The translations under genes were made by a program, and so were the position numbers. A stretch of 64,000 bases of DNA from SHLQ01 sp033344795 (GTDB lineage: Bacteria; Actinomycetota; Acidimicrobiia; Acidimicrobiales; SHLQ01): the NCBI GenBank assembly GCA_033344795.1, contig JAWPMS010000001.1:186001-250000 (forward strand), in the 5' to 3' direction. This document shows, piece by piece, positions 41,199 to 50,296 of the stretch. Numbering within the stretch: position 1 is the first letter of the stretch; the number at the start of each line of letters is the position of its first letter. The notes below the pieces were generated by a model. That model was not told the origin of the DNA, searched no databases, and saw nothing but the letters and a program-made list of their open reading frames with translations.

Positions 41199-43736
41199 AT
41201 GAAGACGAATACGCAGGTAGTGGTCATCGGCGGCGGCGTTGTTGGCGCGTCGATCTTGTACCACCTGACCAAGAATGGTTGGACCGACGTGGTGCTGCTC
41301 GAACGCACCGAACTCACGGCGGGATCGACCTGGCATTCCGCGGGCGGCATGCACACGCTGAACGGCGATCCGAACGTCGCCAAGCTCCAGCAGTACACGA
41401 TCGAGCTTTACAAAGAGATCGAAGAGGTGTCCGGTCAGGACTGCGGCATTCACATCACCGGTGGCGTGATGCTCGCCGACACTCCCGAACGAGCGGACTG
41501 GTTGAAGGCCACCCACGCCAAAGGCCGGTACTTGGGCATGGAGACGGAACTCATATCGGTGGCCGAGGCCAAAGAGATACATCCCATCTTCGACGAGCAG
41601 TACTTCGTCGGCGCCATGTGGGACGCCCACGAAGGTCACGTCGATCCCACCGGCGTCACCCACGCATACGCCAAGGCTGCGCGCCAAAATGGCGCCGAGG
41701 TGTACCGCGATACCTGGGCTCGGGGGATGACTCGGGCCAGCGACGGCGGGTGGAACATTCAAACCATCCGCACCTCGACTGGCGAGGACTTGGAGACCAT
41801 CCACTGCGAACACGTCGTGAACGCGGGCGGTCTTTGGGGCCGGGAGGTCGGCCGCATGGTCGGCCTGGAACTGCCCATTCTGGCGATGGCGCATCAATAC
41901 ATCTTGACGGAAGATCTACCCCAGGTAGCCGAGATCAACGCCAGCACCGGCAAGGAGGTGCTTCATGCGGTGGACTTCGGCGGCGAGATCTACATGCGCC
42001 AAGAGGCAGGCGGCCTTTTGCTCGGGACGTATGAGCCCAACGGCATTCCATGGTCGCCGAAACAGACCCCATGGGAGTTCGGAATGCAACTCCTCTCCCC
42101 CGACCTCGAGCACCTCGCACCACAGCTACAACGAGGCTTCGACCACTTCCCGATATTCGCCGACGCCGGCATCCGTTCCGTCGTGAATGGACCATTCGTC
42201 TTCAGCCCCGACGGCAATCCGTGCCTCGGCCCGGTACGCGGTCTGCCCAACTACTGGTCGGCAACGGCCATCATGGCTGGTCTCAGCCAAGGTGGCGGTG
42301 TTGGGTTGGCGCTCGCCAACTGGATGACCGAAGGAGACCCGGGCCACGACATCTGGGGCATGGACATCGCCCGCTTTGGCGACTACAACACGATGTCGTT
42401 CACCGACACCAAGGTTCGCGAGAATTACGGCCGCCGGTTCCGCATCACGTTCCCGAACGAGTTCCTTCCCGAAGGCCGCAATCTCCAGACGTCGCCGATC
42501 TACGACCGACTCAGCGACGCGAACGCGGTCTGGGGAAACAGCTACGGGCTCGAAACAGCACAGTGGTACCAGGCCGCAGGCGAATCGCCGACCGAAGAGG
42601 TGACCTGGTACCGGAGCAACGCCTGGGACCAAGTGCGAGCCGAGACGCTCGCCGTACGCAACGGCGTTGGCCTTATGGAGACCACGGGATTCGCCAAGTT
42701 CCAGTTCAGCGGACCAGGCGCGCGCGAGTGGCTCGACCACACGCTCGCCGGTCGCATTCCCAAGCCCGGTCGCATGTCGCTGACTCCGATGACCAACCAC
42801 AACGGCAAGCTCATTGGCGACCTCACCGTCGCTTGCCTGCCAGCCACACCCGGCGACCCCGAGGGACCGCTCAGCACGTTCACTGGCGGTGCGACCGGCA
42901 ACACGTCATCGGAGAGCGAACGGTTCATGATGTTCGGGTCGGGCGTGGCCACTCGCTATTACCAGCGCCATTTCGAGTCGCTCCTTCCCACCGATGGATC
43001 GGTCAACTACCGAACGCTCGGCTATGAGATGTGCGGCCTGTCCATCGCCGGGCCAAAGAGTCGCGAGCTCCTGGAGCGACTCACCGATGCCGACGTGACC
43101 GCAGAAGGTTTCCGCTTCATGGGATTCAAGGAGATTGAACTCGGGTGGGCCAACGTGATGTGCGGCCGAGTGACCTTCTCGGGCGATCTCGGTTATGAGT
43201 TCTGGATGCCCGCCAGCTACCAGCGCTACGTGTTCGACCTGATCATGGACGCGGGAGCGGACCTCGGCGTCCGCCTCTTCGGCTCGAAGGCGCTCGACTC
43301 GATGCGACTCGAGAAGAGTTTTGGATCGTGGGCTCGCGAGTACCGCCCGATCTACGATCCGTTCGAGGCCAATCTCGGTCGCTTCGTCAACCTCGACAAA
43401 GACTTCATCGGGAGAGACGCCCTCGTGGAGATCAAAGCGAATGGCCCTGCGCGATCGCTTTGTACGTGGACGGTCGACGTCCCAGCGGGTCCCGAAGCCG
43501 GAAACGCCGACGTGATCGGCGACGAACCGGTATGGCTGAACGGCGAGGTCGTCGGCTGGGTGACGTCGGGTGGGTACGCCCACCACAGCGATGTCTCGGT
43601 GGCGATTGGTTACGTTCCGACGCACCATGCGAGCGCCACGTCGGGATGGCAGATCGAAATTCTTGGCGTGATGCGTGACGCAACGCTGCAACCGGAACCG
43701 ATCTGGGACGCGGCGGCCGAGCGGATGCGAGGGTGA
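41199..43736 (+). CDS. FAD-dependent oxidoreductase fused to GcvT domain (dimethylglycine/sarcosine dehydrogenase-like)
   Basis: Protein of 845 residues. Residues 1-400 are a DAO-type FAD domain: VVVIGGGVVGASILYHL, and STWHSAGG with His46 at the position where related enzymes attach FAD covalently. Residues about 440-740 and 750-845 are the GcvT folate-binding and C-terminal barrel domains (KFQFSGPGAREWLDHTLAGR, LRLEKSFGSWAREYRP, DFIGRDALVE). Such fusions demethylate dimethylglycine, sarcosine or related N-methyl compounds and hand the C1 unit to tetrahydrofolate. The exact substrate is not visible. ATG 41199 is chosen since it starts the Rossmann strand; the longer frame upstream is antisense to the PhyH gene. 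Confidence 0.88.
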   Translation: MKTNTQVVVIGGGVVGASILYHLTKNGWTDVVLLERTELTAGSTWHSAGGMHTLNGDPNVAKLQQYTIELYKEIEEVSGQDCGIHITGGVMLADTPERADWLKATHAKGRYLGMETELISVAEAKEIHPIFDEQYFVGAMWDAHEGHVDPTGVTHAYAKAARQNGAEVYRDTWARGMTRASDGGWNIQTIRTSTGEDLETIHCEHVVNAGGLWGREVGRMVGLELPILAMAHQYILTEDLPQVAEINASTGKEVLHAVDFGGEIYMRQEAGGLLLGTYEPNGIPWSPKQTPWEFGMQLLSPDLEHLAPQLQRGFDHFPIFADAGIRSVVNGPFVFSPDGNPCLGPVRGLPNYWSATAIMAGLSQGGGVGLALANWMTEGDPGHDIWGMDIARFGDYNTMSFTDTKVRENYGRRFRITFPNEFLPEGRNLQTSPIYDRLSDANAVWGNSYGLETAQWYQAAGESPTEEVTWYRSNAWDQVRAETLAVRNGVGLMETTGFAKFQFSGPGAREWLDHTLAGRIPKPGRMSLTPMTNHNGKLIGDLTVACLPATPGDPEGPLSTFTGGATGNTSSESERFMMFGSGVATRYYQRHFESLLPTDGSVNYRTLGYEMCGLSIAGPKSRELLERLTDADVTAEGFRFMGFKEIELGWANVMCGRVTFSGDLGYEFWMPASYQRYVFDLIMDAGADLGVRLFGSKALDSMRLEKSFGSWAREYRPIYDPFEANLGRFVNLDKDFIGRDALVEIKANGPARSLCTWTVDVPAGPEAGNADVIGDEPVWLNGEVVGWVTSGGYAHHSDVSVAIGYVPTHHASATSGWQIEILGVMRDATLQPEPIWDAAAERMRG

Positions 43737-43741
43737 CAGAA

Positions 43742-45151
43742 TCAGACCGTTGGAAAGCGAAGTTCGAAGCGCGCCCCTCCGAGCGGACTGTCGGCAACCG
43801 TGAGTGACGCTTGATGTTGCGCTGCGATGTCGTGGGCAATGGCGAGACCAAGACCGGCACCGCCAAGGTTTGCCCTGCGTGACTCATCGAGTCTGGTGAA
43901 TCGCTGGAAGATCTCGTCTCGTCGATCGGAGGGAACTCCAGGTCCATCATCATCGACTCGGATCCGTGCCTCGCCGGCAGCGGTCACACCGACGGTGATC
44001 GAAACCGCGGAAGCCGCGTGTCGGGTTGCGTTGTCGACGAGGTTCGAGAGGCAGCGTCGAAGGAGGCGAGGGCTTGCCGTGACCCGACAGGCATCACGGA
44101 TTTCAACGCTGACGGCGCAAGGGTGCGGTCGTTCTGACTCCTCGATGGCCAGATCGTCGAGGTCGACATCTTCCATCGAATGCACTCCCGCTTCGTCCAG
44201 TTGAGCGAGCAGAAGCAGGTCATCAACCAGATCGGCAAGGCGGTACTGCTCACGGCCGATCAGCGACGCCATTTCGTCCCACTCATCGATGTTGTCGATC
44301 GTCGAGGTCTCGATCGTGGCGAGCGTCGCGGTGATCGGGCTCCGCAGCTCGTGTGAGGCATCCGAAATGAATCGACGTTGCTGCTCAGCAGCCCGGTCCA
44401 ATCGATCGAGCATGTCGTTCATCGTCCCCGCCAATCGATCGATCTCATCGCTCGTTCCGATCTTGGGCACCCGAACGTCCAAGCGACCGAGATGGGTTTG
44501 ATCGACTTGCCGACGCATGACCTCGACCGGTCGAAGAGCGCGTGAGGTCGTCATCCACGTCATTGCGGCCACGAGCGCGGTGAGAATCGGCACGAGAACA
44601 GCGCCGGCTGTCGACACGGTCCGAATGACGTTCTCGATCGGTTCTCGAGGTGCCGACACACCCACCGCCAACTCGAGACCGCCCACCTCGACCGGGGTGG
44701 CAAAGGCAACCGAACCCGGTCCGAGATCGATCGCGGCCGGACTACCGACGACCTCGACGAAGTCGGGAAAGACGTGTGTGCTCGGAAACACGACCGATCC
44801 GAACGCGGGATCGGTTTCCAGGAACCCTGGCCCGAGAAGCCGGCGGTCCTCGCCGACCGGTACGTCGATAGCTGCCGCTTCAAGATTGCGAAGCAGCTCT
44901 TCGAACTCGTTCGGGGTGATCTCGCGACCGTTTTCATCGAAGTACACCACCCTCGTCAGATCGCTCACGGGTTCCCCGACGACGCCGGCCGACAGAAGAT
45001 CTTCCAGAGCAGCAGCGACGTCATCTTGTGCTGAGCCCTCGAGCGAGCGCTGAAGCTGTTGGCGCACGACGAGGCCAGTGATGAGCAACGCACACGCGAA
45101 CAAGATGGAGACAAACGCGGTGAGCCTGAACCGGATCGACCGCACTTTCAC
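43742..45151 (-). CDS. Sensor histidine kinase (HAMP, HisKA, HATPase)
   Basis: Protein of 469 residues. TM1 (about 11-29) and TM2 (about 183-200) flank an extracytoplasmic sensor of some 150 residues; HAMP follows. H-box FISDASHELRSPITA places the phosphorylated His at 267. The ATP-binding region shows SNLVDNATRHA (N box), RIRVDDDGPGVPSD (G1) and GGAGLGLAIAHD (G2). It should phosphorylate the regulator encoded immediately upstream: its GTG (45151-45149) overlaps the regulator stop in a GTGA overlap. The stop of the gene is 5 bases from the end of the opposing FAD/GcvT gene. Confidence 0.92.
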   Translation of the reverse strand: MKVRSIRFRLTAFVSILFACALLITGLVVRQQLQRSLEGSAQDDVAAALEDLLSAGVVGEPVSDLTRVVYFDENGREITPNEFEELLRNLEAAAIDVPVGEDRRLLGPGFLETDPAFGSVVFPSTHVFPDFVEVVGSPAAIDLGPGSVAFATPVEVGGLELAVGVSAPREPIENVIRTVSTAGAVLVPILTALVAAMTWMTTSRALRPVEVMRRQVDQTHLGRLDVRVPKIGTSDEIDRLAGTMNDMLDRLDRAAEQQRRFISDASHELRSPITATLATIETSTIDNIDEWDEMASLIGREQYRLADLVDDLLLLAQLDEAGVHSMEDVDLDDLAIEESERPHPCAVSVEIRDACRVTASPRLLRRCLSNLVDNATRHAASAVSITVGVTAAGEARIRVDDDGPGVPSDRRDEIFQRFTRLDESRRANLGGAGLGLAIAHDIAAQHQASLTVADSPLGGARFELRFPTV

Positions 45152-45816
45152 GAGGCCAGCCGATATCCGTGCCCATGCACGGTCTGGATCACCGAACGCT
45201 CGTGTCCGAAGTCGATCTTGCGCCGAAGATACCCAACGTAGACCTCGACGATGTTCGACGATCCGGTGAAGTCGGGGCCCCACACCTGGTCGAGCAGAAA
45301 CTCCTTCGAACACACCACATCGGGTTGGCGCGCAAGCACTTCCAACAGCGTGAACTCGCGATTGGTGAGCGACACGTCTTGACCGGCGCGCACGCATGAT
45401 CTGCGGTCGAAGTCGATCGCCAGGTCACCCAGCACCTGCAGCACGGCGTGTCGAGGGCCCGAACGGCGAAGCATGGCTCGAATACGAGCCGCGAGAACAA
45501 CGAACGAAAAAGGCTTGGTCAGATAGTCATCTGCCCCGGCATCGAGCCCTTCGGCCTCGTCGTACTCTCCGGACTTGGCCGTCAGCATGAGGATCGGTGT
45601 CTCGATTCCCTCATGACGCAAGTCAGCGCACACCCGGAAACCGTTGCGGCCAGGCAACATGACGTCGAGGAGAATCGCCCCATATTCGGTCTCGGTCGCC
45701 ATCCAGAAACCCGAATCGCCGTCGTGGGCGAGGTCGACATCGAACCCCTCCGCAGCGAGCCCACGATCAAGTGCGGTGGCGACCGTCGAATCGTCCTCAA
45801 TGACCAGGATCCGCAT
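45148..45816 (-). CDS. OmpR/PhoB family response regulator
   Basis: Protein of 222 residues. Receiver domain 1-115 with acidic pocket IEDDS, phospho-acceptor Asp51 in LLDVMLPG, Thr in LMLTAKS and Lys in YLTKPFS. The C-terminal winged helix (about 125-222) ends with the standard VYVGYLRRKID and TVHGHGYRL. It is first in the operon with the kinase. Its start is 125 bases from the divergent lipoprotein gene, and the six-site array at 45839-45897 lies between them, so it probably controls its own promoter and the efflux operon (inference). Confidence 0.93.
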   Translation of the reverse strand: MRILVIEDDSTVATALDRGLAAEGFDVDLAHDGDSGFWMATETEYGAILLDVMLPGRNGFRVCADLRHEGIETPILMLTAKSGEYDEAEGLDAGADDYLTKPFSFVVLAARIRAMLRRSGPRHAVLQVLGDLAIDFDRRSCVRAGQDVSLTNREFTLLEVLARQPDVVCSKEFLLDQVWGPDFTGSSNIVEVYVGYLRRKIDFGHERSVIQTVHGHGYRLAS

Positions 45817-45838
45817 TCCAGCAGTGTCGCTGAACGTC

Positions 45839-45897
45839 CTGAGAACAGCCTGAGAAGAGCTGAGAGCCGTTCTCAGGTCTCCTCAGCTGGTTCTCAG
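45839..45897. promoter_or_regulatory. Six-half-site operator array between response regulator and efflux operon
   Basis: CTGAGAA at 45839-45845 and 45850-45856, CTGAGAG at 45860-45866, then the reverse complement TTCTCAG at 45870-45876, CCTCAG at 45881-45886 and TTCTCAG at 45891-45897. Successive starts are 11, 10, 10, 10-11 and 10-11 bases apart, that is, one helical turn, so all sites face the same side of DNA; the first three and last three are in opposite orientation around a centre near 45868. OmpR-type regulators bind direct repeats with this spacing. Binding by the regulator at 45148 is inference. Confidence 0.65.
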
Positions 45898-45942
45898 ACC
45901 GCTCCTCGAACATGTGACCTCACCCGTTCAAGGAGAACACCG

Positions 45943-46635
45943 ATGTCCAGCCTCACGAATGTCGACCGTGCCCATAAGGGTCGAGATCGACTCGCGCCCA
46001 TCTCAAGAGACCTCGTTCGACCGATCGCCGTGTGCATCGCGCTCATCATGATCACCGCGGCGTGCTCTTCGGGTGCGACCACCGAAACAACGGCTCTTCC
46101 CACGCTCGAATCATCGACGAGCACGCCGGAGCAAACGACCGCGGACACCGATACGGCGGGCCCTCCAGACAGTGGTGCCAACGACGGTGGAGGCGCCCAA
46201 AACACGGACTCCGGCGAAGAAGTCGACCCCGAATTTGCGATGGCCGAGTACGAAAAATGTATGTCCGACCATGGCCTCGACCTCGACTTCGCGAGCGAAG
46301 GAGATGGGGCGTCGATTCAGACTCTGGACGAGGTGCCTTCCGATGCCCTCGACCAGGACGGGGTGATCACCGGGGACTTCTTCGACGAAGAGTTCGAGGC
46401 GGCCATGGAAGAGTGCGAGCCGATTCTCGAAGAAGCATTCGGGAGCTTCGAGCTGACGCCAGAGCAGGAGGCCGAAATGGCCGACGAGATGCTCGAGATG
46501 CAACGTTGCCTCAGCGACGAAGGTTTCGACATCGACATGACGGGCAACTCGTTTGCGCTCGACGAAGGTATCGACTTCGAAGCGTTCGATGCGGCGATGA
46601 GGGCGTGTGGCGAAGACGTGCAGGTCATCGGCTGA
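45943..46635 (+). CDS. Lipoprotein with duplicated Cys-containing unit, first gene of efflux operon
   Basis: Protein of 230 residues. Signal with lipobox ITAAC, then a Thr/Ser/Gly/Asp linker to about 95. The mature part has two copies of one unit: EYEKCMSDHGLDLDF with FEAAMEECEPIL, and EMQRCLSDEGFDIDM with FDAAMRACGEDV. Each copy has a C-M/L-S-D-x-G-x-D-x-D start and a second Cys 30-50 residues later, so two disulfides are likely outside the cell. I know related actinobacterial lipoproteins next to peptidoglycan-binding adaptors and MacB-type transporters, but no assigned function. AAGGAG precedes ATG 45943. It faces the two-component system. Confidence 0.75.
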   Translation: MSSLTNVDRAHKGRDRLAPISRDLVRPIAVCIALIMITAACSSGATTETTALPTLESSTSTPEQTTADTDTAGPPDSGANDGGGAQNTDSGEEVDPEFAMAEYEKCMSDHGLDLDFASEGDGASIQTLDEVPSDALDQDGVITGDFFDEEFEAAMEECEPILEEAFGSFELTPEQEAEMADEMLEMQRCLSDEGFDIDMTGNSFALDEGIDFEAFDAAMRACGEDVQVIG

Positions 46636-46636
46636 C

Positions 46637-47710
46637 ATGAAACGACCGATCTACACCCTCCTTGCTCTCGTGGGGCTCGTGTCTCTCATCGGAGGGACCA
46701 TCTGGCTCCTCCAAATGCGATCGACCGAAACCGTCGAAGCCTCCGTGGGAGCCCGAACCGCCGTACTTCCTACGGATACCGTCGAGGTCACGCGCCGCGA
46801 TCTCACCGAAGAAGTCGAACTCAACGGCACTCTCAGCTACGGCGAACCATTCGCACTACCCATCGATGCCGATGGCATCGTCACCGATCCCCCTTCACAA
46901 GACGATGTGATCGAACCGGGCAGCACGTTGATCCACGTCGACAACCGACCGATCGTGCTCGCTCACGGGTCGGTACCGCTGTACCGAGAATTGCGACGTG
47001 TTGGGCGCTTCGAGGTGGACGATGCGGGTGACAAGCTGAGTCTGCAAGAAGGCGACGACGTTGAGCAACTTCAGCGGTTCCTGCTCGAAGAGGGTTTCGA
47101 TGACGAGGGACGTCTCGAGGTCGATGGAGTCTTCGGCATCACAACCGAGCGTGCGGTCAAAGACTGGCAACGCTCGATCGAGCGACCCGCCACAGGGAGG
47201 GTTGACCGGTCGCAGCTCGTCTTCGTGGACGGCTCGGTCCGCGTTGAATCGGCGCCGCCCATCGGCGGACGCTTTGACCAGATAACCGTCGGCGCAGTTC
47301 GACCAATTGTCCAACTCGACGTAAGTGCCCGACAGCGGGCGTTCTTTGCCATCGGCGCTCCCGTCTCGATCGAATCAGATGCTGGGGTAGCGACTGGCAC
47401 GGTCACCGTCGCCAAACGATCTGCGGGCGCCGACGGGAGCACGCGTTATGCAGTCGAGGTCGAATTTGACGACGAGTCAGCTGGACGCGGGATCGAAAGC
47501 GCAACTGTCACTTCCACCAGAGTGCTCGCAAACGACGTGACGACCCTTCCGGTTCGGGCACTCGTGGCACTGGCAGAAGGTGGATGGGCCGTCCAAGTCG
47601 AGGGACCCACCGGGCTACAGCTGACCGGAGTCGAGCTCGGTCAGGTCGTTGACGGCATCGCGGAAATCGTCGGCCTCGATGAGGGAACCGTCGTGGTGAT
47701 ACCGGCATGA
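46637..47710 (+). CDS. Efflux adaptor with peptidoglycan-binding domain (MacA-like)
   Basis: Protein of 357 residues. N-terminal membrane segment (LLALVGLVSLIGGTIWLL), then a beta strand region typical of HlyD/MacA adaptors (TDTVEVTRRDLTEEVELNGTLSYG), and in place of the usual hairpin a peptidoglycan-binding_1 domain: DDVEQLQRFLLEEGFDDEGRLEVDGVFG with ERAVKDWQRSI. The C-terminal barrel region (VQLDVSARQRAFFAIGAPVSI, RVLANDVTTLPVRALVAL) follows. It would link the permease to the cell wall. ATG 46637 is 1 base past the lipoprotein stop, and its stop overlaps the ATPase start (ATGA at 47707-47710). Confidence 0.82.
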   Translation: MKRPIYTLLALVGLVSLIGGTIWLLQMRSTETVEASVGARTAVLPTDTVEVTRRDLTEEVELNGTLSYGEPFALPIDADGIVTDPPSQDDVIEPGSTLIHVDNRPIVLAHGSVPLYRELRRVGRFEVDDAGDKLSLQEGDDVEQLQRFLLEEGFDDEGRLEVDGVFGITTERAVKDWQRSIERPATGRVDRSQLVFVDGSVRVESAPPIGGRFDQITVGAVRPIVQLDVSARQRAFFAIGAPVSIESDAGVATGTVTVAKRSAGADGSTRYAVEVEFDDESAGRGIESATVTSTRVLANDVTTLPVRALVALAEGGWAVQVEGPTGLQLTGVELGQVVDGIAEIVGLDEGTVVVIPA

Positions 47711-48384
47711 CGGCCGCACTCGAATTGCGAGATGTGACACGCGAGTACCCGGGTGAACCTCCAATCAAAGCGCTCGACGGTGTGGATCTTCGAATAAACG
47801 CCGGTGAGATCGTCGCCATCGTGGGGCCATCGGGCAGCGGCAAGTCGACCCTTCTCAACATCATGGGCACGCTCGATCGACCGACGAGCGGTGAGGTCCT
47901 GATCGACGGCATCGACACCGCGTCCTTGGGTGATCGCCAACGCAGCGGTCTGCGATCGAGCAAGCTGGGCTTCATCTTTCAGAGTTTCCATCTGCTCGAA
48001 GGTGCTCGGGTAGTGGACAACGTCGCCAACGGCTTGCTCTATCGCGGTGTGGATCGTTCGACACGAATCGAGAAGGCTCGGACTGCGCTTGCGTTGGTCG
48101 GTCTCGCCGATCGAGCCAACACCCGACCGCCGAAGCTGTCCGGTGGACAACGACAACGCGTGGCGATCGCGCGGGCGCTCGTTGGTGACCCCACGCTGAT
48201 TCTCGCGGACGAGCCAACAGGAAATCTCGACTCACGCACGAGCGATGACATCCTCCGACTCCTCGAGGATCTCAACAGCGACCACGGAGCGACGATCGCG
48301 ATCATCACGCACGATCTCGACGTCGCCGGTCGCGTGCCGCGCCAGGTCAGCGTGCGGGACGGCCGAATCGAGGTGTCCGCATGA
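47707..48384 (+). CDS. ABC transporter ATP-binding protein, MacB/LolD type
   Basis: Protein of 225 residues. Walker A GPSGSGKST, Q-loop FIFQSFHLLEG, signature LSGGQRQRVAIARAL, Walker B LILADEPTGNLDS and the H-loop ITHDLDVA are complete, with the TGNLDS element characteristic of the MacB/LolD group. It powers the permease encoded next; overlapping ATGA starts on both sides (47707 and 48381) indicate equimolar coupled translation. Substrates of this group include lipoproteins, antimicrobial peptides and siderophores, none of which can be chosen here. Confidence 0.92.
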   Translation: MTAALELRDVTREYPGEPPIKALDGVDLRINAGEIVAIVGPSGSGKSTLLNIMGTLDRPTSGEVLIDGIDTASLGDRQRSGLRSSKLGFIFQSFHLLEGARVVDNVANGLLYRGVDRSTRIEKARTALALVGLADRANTRPPKLSGGQRQRVAIARALVGDPTLILADEPTGNLDSRTSDDILRLLEDLNSDHGATIAIITHDLDVAGRVPRQVSVRDGRIEVSA

Positions 48385-49598
48385 ACTTGCAACGTTCGAC
48401 GAGCGGGACGAGGGGCATGCGAAGCCGACTGCGGCTGCCAGATCGATTCCGAACAGGACTCGGTGGGCTCGGCTCCCGACCCGGTCGCACGCTTCTGACG
48501 GCGCTCGGCATCGCGCTTGGCATCGCCTCGATGGTCACCGTTGTCGGTATTTCTTCGTCATCGAAGGCCGATCTGCTCGCCGAGCTTGATGAGCTCGGCA
48601 CGAATCTGCTGCAAGTACGGCCCGGTCAAAGTCTCTTCGGCGACGACGCGAAGTTGCCGACCGACGCCGCCACGATGCTTCGCGCAGTTCCCTCCGTCAC
48701 CGATGCGGTCGGGGTGACAAGTATTCGCGGAGATGTTGCCCGCAATCGATGGGATGACGATCCGTACGGTCTGTCGGTGATAGCTACCAACGGCCGGATC
48801 ACCGAGGTGCTGCAGCTCGAACTGGCTTCAGGCCGGAAGATCGACACGCAAACCCAGGGGTTGCCAGTTGCGGTACTCGGCGCCGTCGCCGCCGAACGAT
48901 TGGCCATCGTCGACACCACGGGAGGGCCGACGGTATCGATCGACGGGGTCAGCTTCCAAGTCATCGGCATCCTGCAGCCGCACGCCCTCCACCCCGACCT
49001 CGATCGCACGGTCATGATCGGTGAGAAACATGCACGAGACGACCTTGGCATCGACCCGAACCATTCGGCGGTATACCTTCGAGTCGAGCCGACACTGCTC
49101 GAAGCAACTCGCCCTCTGCTCGCACGGACCGCCAACCCAGCTTCTCCCAACGAGGTCGAGGTGTCACGACCTTCCGATGCCCTCGAAGCGCAGACCAAGG
49201 TCGATCAGAACCTTCAGAACCTTCTCTTGGCACTTGGAGGCGTTGCGTTGCTCGTGGGAGGTGTTGGAATCGCAAACATCATGGTGATCTCAGTGATCGA
49301 ACGGCGTAGTGAAATCGGATTGCGTCGGGCTCTGGGAGCAACGCGAGGCCACATCAGCAGCCAATTCGTCATCGAGGCAGCTGCGCTCTCGACGATTGGC
49401 GGCGCCCTCGGACTCGGTATCGGCGTCGGAGCGACATGGATCTACGCCGACAGCCAGGGGTGGACGCTCGCAATACCCTTGCAAGCCCTATTGGGTGGCA
49501 TCGTCGCCGCTCTTGCGATCGGCGCTTTCGCCGGCCTGTATCCGGCAGCCAAAGCCGCTCGTCTCGACCCGGCCGAGGCCGTTCGACCCCATGGGTAG
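48381..49598 (+). CDS. ABC transporter permease, MacB/FtsX type
   Basis: Protein of 405 residues with four membrane segments in the MacB layout: TM1 within RTLLTALGIALGIASMVTV, a large extracytoplasmic domain of about 220 residues (LQVRPGQSLFGD through DALEAQTKVDQNLQN), then TM2-4 in LLALGGVALLVGGVGIANIMVISV, AALSTIGGALGLGIGVGATW and ALLGGIVAALAIGAFAGLYPA. The hallmark IERRSEIGLRRALGATRGHI is intact. With the adaptor and lipoprotein this is a tripartite-like export machine adapted to a single membrane. Last gene of the operon; a 56-base gap precedes the HAD gene. Confidence 0.9.
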   Translation: MNLQRSTSGTRGMRSRLRLPDRFRTGLGGLGSRPGRTLLTALGIALGIASMVTVVGISSSSKADLLAELDELGTNLLQVRPGQSLFGDDAKLPTDAATMLRAVPSVTDAVGVTSIRGDVARNRWDDDPYGLSVIATNGRITEVLQLELASGRKIDTQTQGLPVAVLGAVAAERLAIVDTTGGPTVSIDGVSFQVIGILQPHALHPDLDRTVMIGEKHARDDLGIDPNHSAVYLRVEPTLLEATRPLLARTANPASPNEVEVSRPSDALEAQTKVDQNLQNLLLALGGVALLVGGVGIANIMVISVIERRSEIGLRRALGATRGHISSQFVIEAAALSTIGGALGLGIGVGATWIYADSQGWTLAIPLQALLGGIVAALAIGAFAGLYPAAKAARLDPAEAVRPHG

Positions 49599-49654
49599 TG
49601 CCGTCACGTCGTTCACTGCGCTCTCTCGCCGGTCTCCTGGGTAGGGTCGACCTG

Positions 49655-50281
49655 GTGAGGATTGACGCGGTGATATTCGACCACGACGGAACGCTGGTCG
49701 ACAGCGAGACGATCACCCTCTCGTTGCTCGCCGAGATGGCTGTCGAACACGGTGCCGAGGTCTTCGAGGACGACGCAGACCGATTCGTCGGAGCTGACCT
49801 GAGGGTCGTCTTGGCCGAAATCGAACATCGCAGCGGCACTCCTCTCCCGCGTGATTTTCTCGACGTCTTTCGCGTCCGCCAAGAGGAGCGCATTCGCAGC
49901 GGTCTGCAAGAGGTGCCTGGCGCAGACGATGTTCTCACGGCGCTGACGCTGCCCACCGCGGTCGCCTCGAACGCGCCGGTGGCGAAAATGCAACTGTGCC
50001 TCGGTGCAACCGGCCTCGCCAGGCACTTCGCTCCACACGAAATGCTCAGCGCATACGACGTCGGAGAGTGGAAGCCAGCGCCCGGTGTCTTCCTCGCCGC
50101 AGCCGAGGTGCTCGACACGTCTCCGCAACGTTGCGCTGTGGTCGAAGATAGCGAACCCGGTATCCACGCCGGGCTTGCAGCCGGAATGACCGTCTTCGCG
50201 TACGACCCCGACGACAAGTTCGAGTCGATCGCCGGCATCACACGACTCGGCTCGCTGGTCGATCTCCTCGAATACCTCTGA
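49655..50281 (+). CDS. HAD-superfamily phosphatase (beta-phosphoglucomutase/GPH-like)
   Basis: Protein of 208 residues. HAD motif I DAVIFDHDGTLVDSE with the two catalytic Asp, motif II TAVASNAP, motif III Lys in EWKPAPGVFL, and motif IV CAVVEDSEPGIHAG are complete. The cap inserted between motifs I and II is helical (subfamily IA, PGMB-like). These enzymes dephosphorylate or isomerise sugar phosphates; the substrate is not visible. GTG 49655 opens directly at the motif I strand; the open frame upstream is antisense to nothing meaningful and is not included. Confidence 0.88.
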   Translation: MRIDAVIFDHDGTLVDSETITLSLLAEMAVEHGAEVFEDDADRFVGADLRVVLAEIEHRSGTPLPRDFLDVFRVRQEERIRSGLQEVPGADDVLTALTLPTAVASNAPVAKMQLCLGATGLARHFAPHEMLSAYDVGEWKPAPGVFLAAAEVLDTSPQRCAVVEDSEPGIHAGLAAGMTVFAYDPDDKFESIAGITRLGSLVDLLEYL

Positions 50282-50296
50282 CGGACGAAACTGCGC

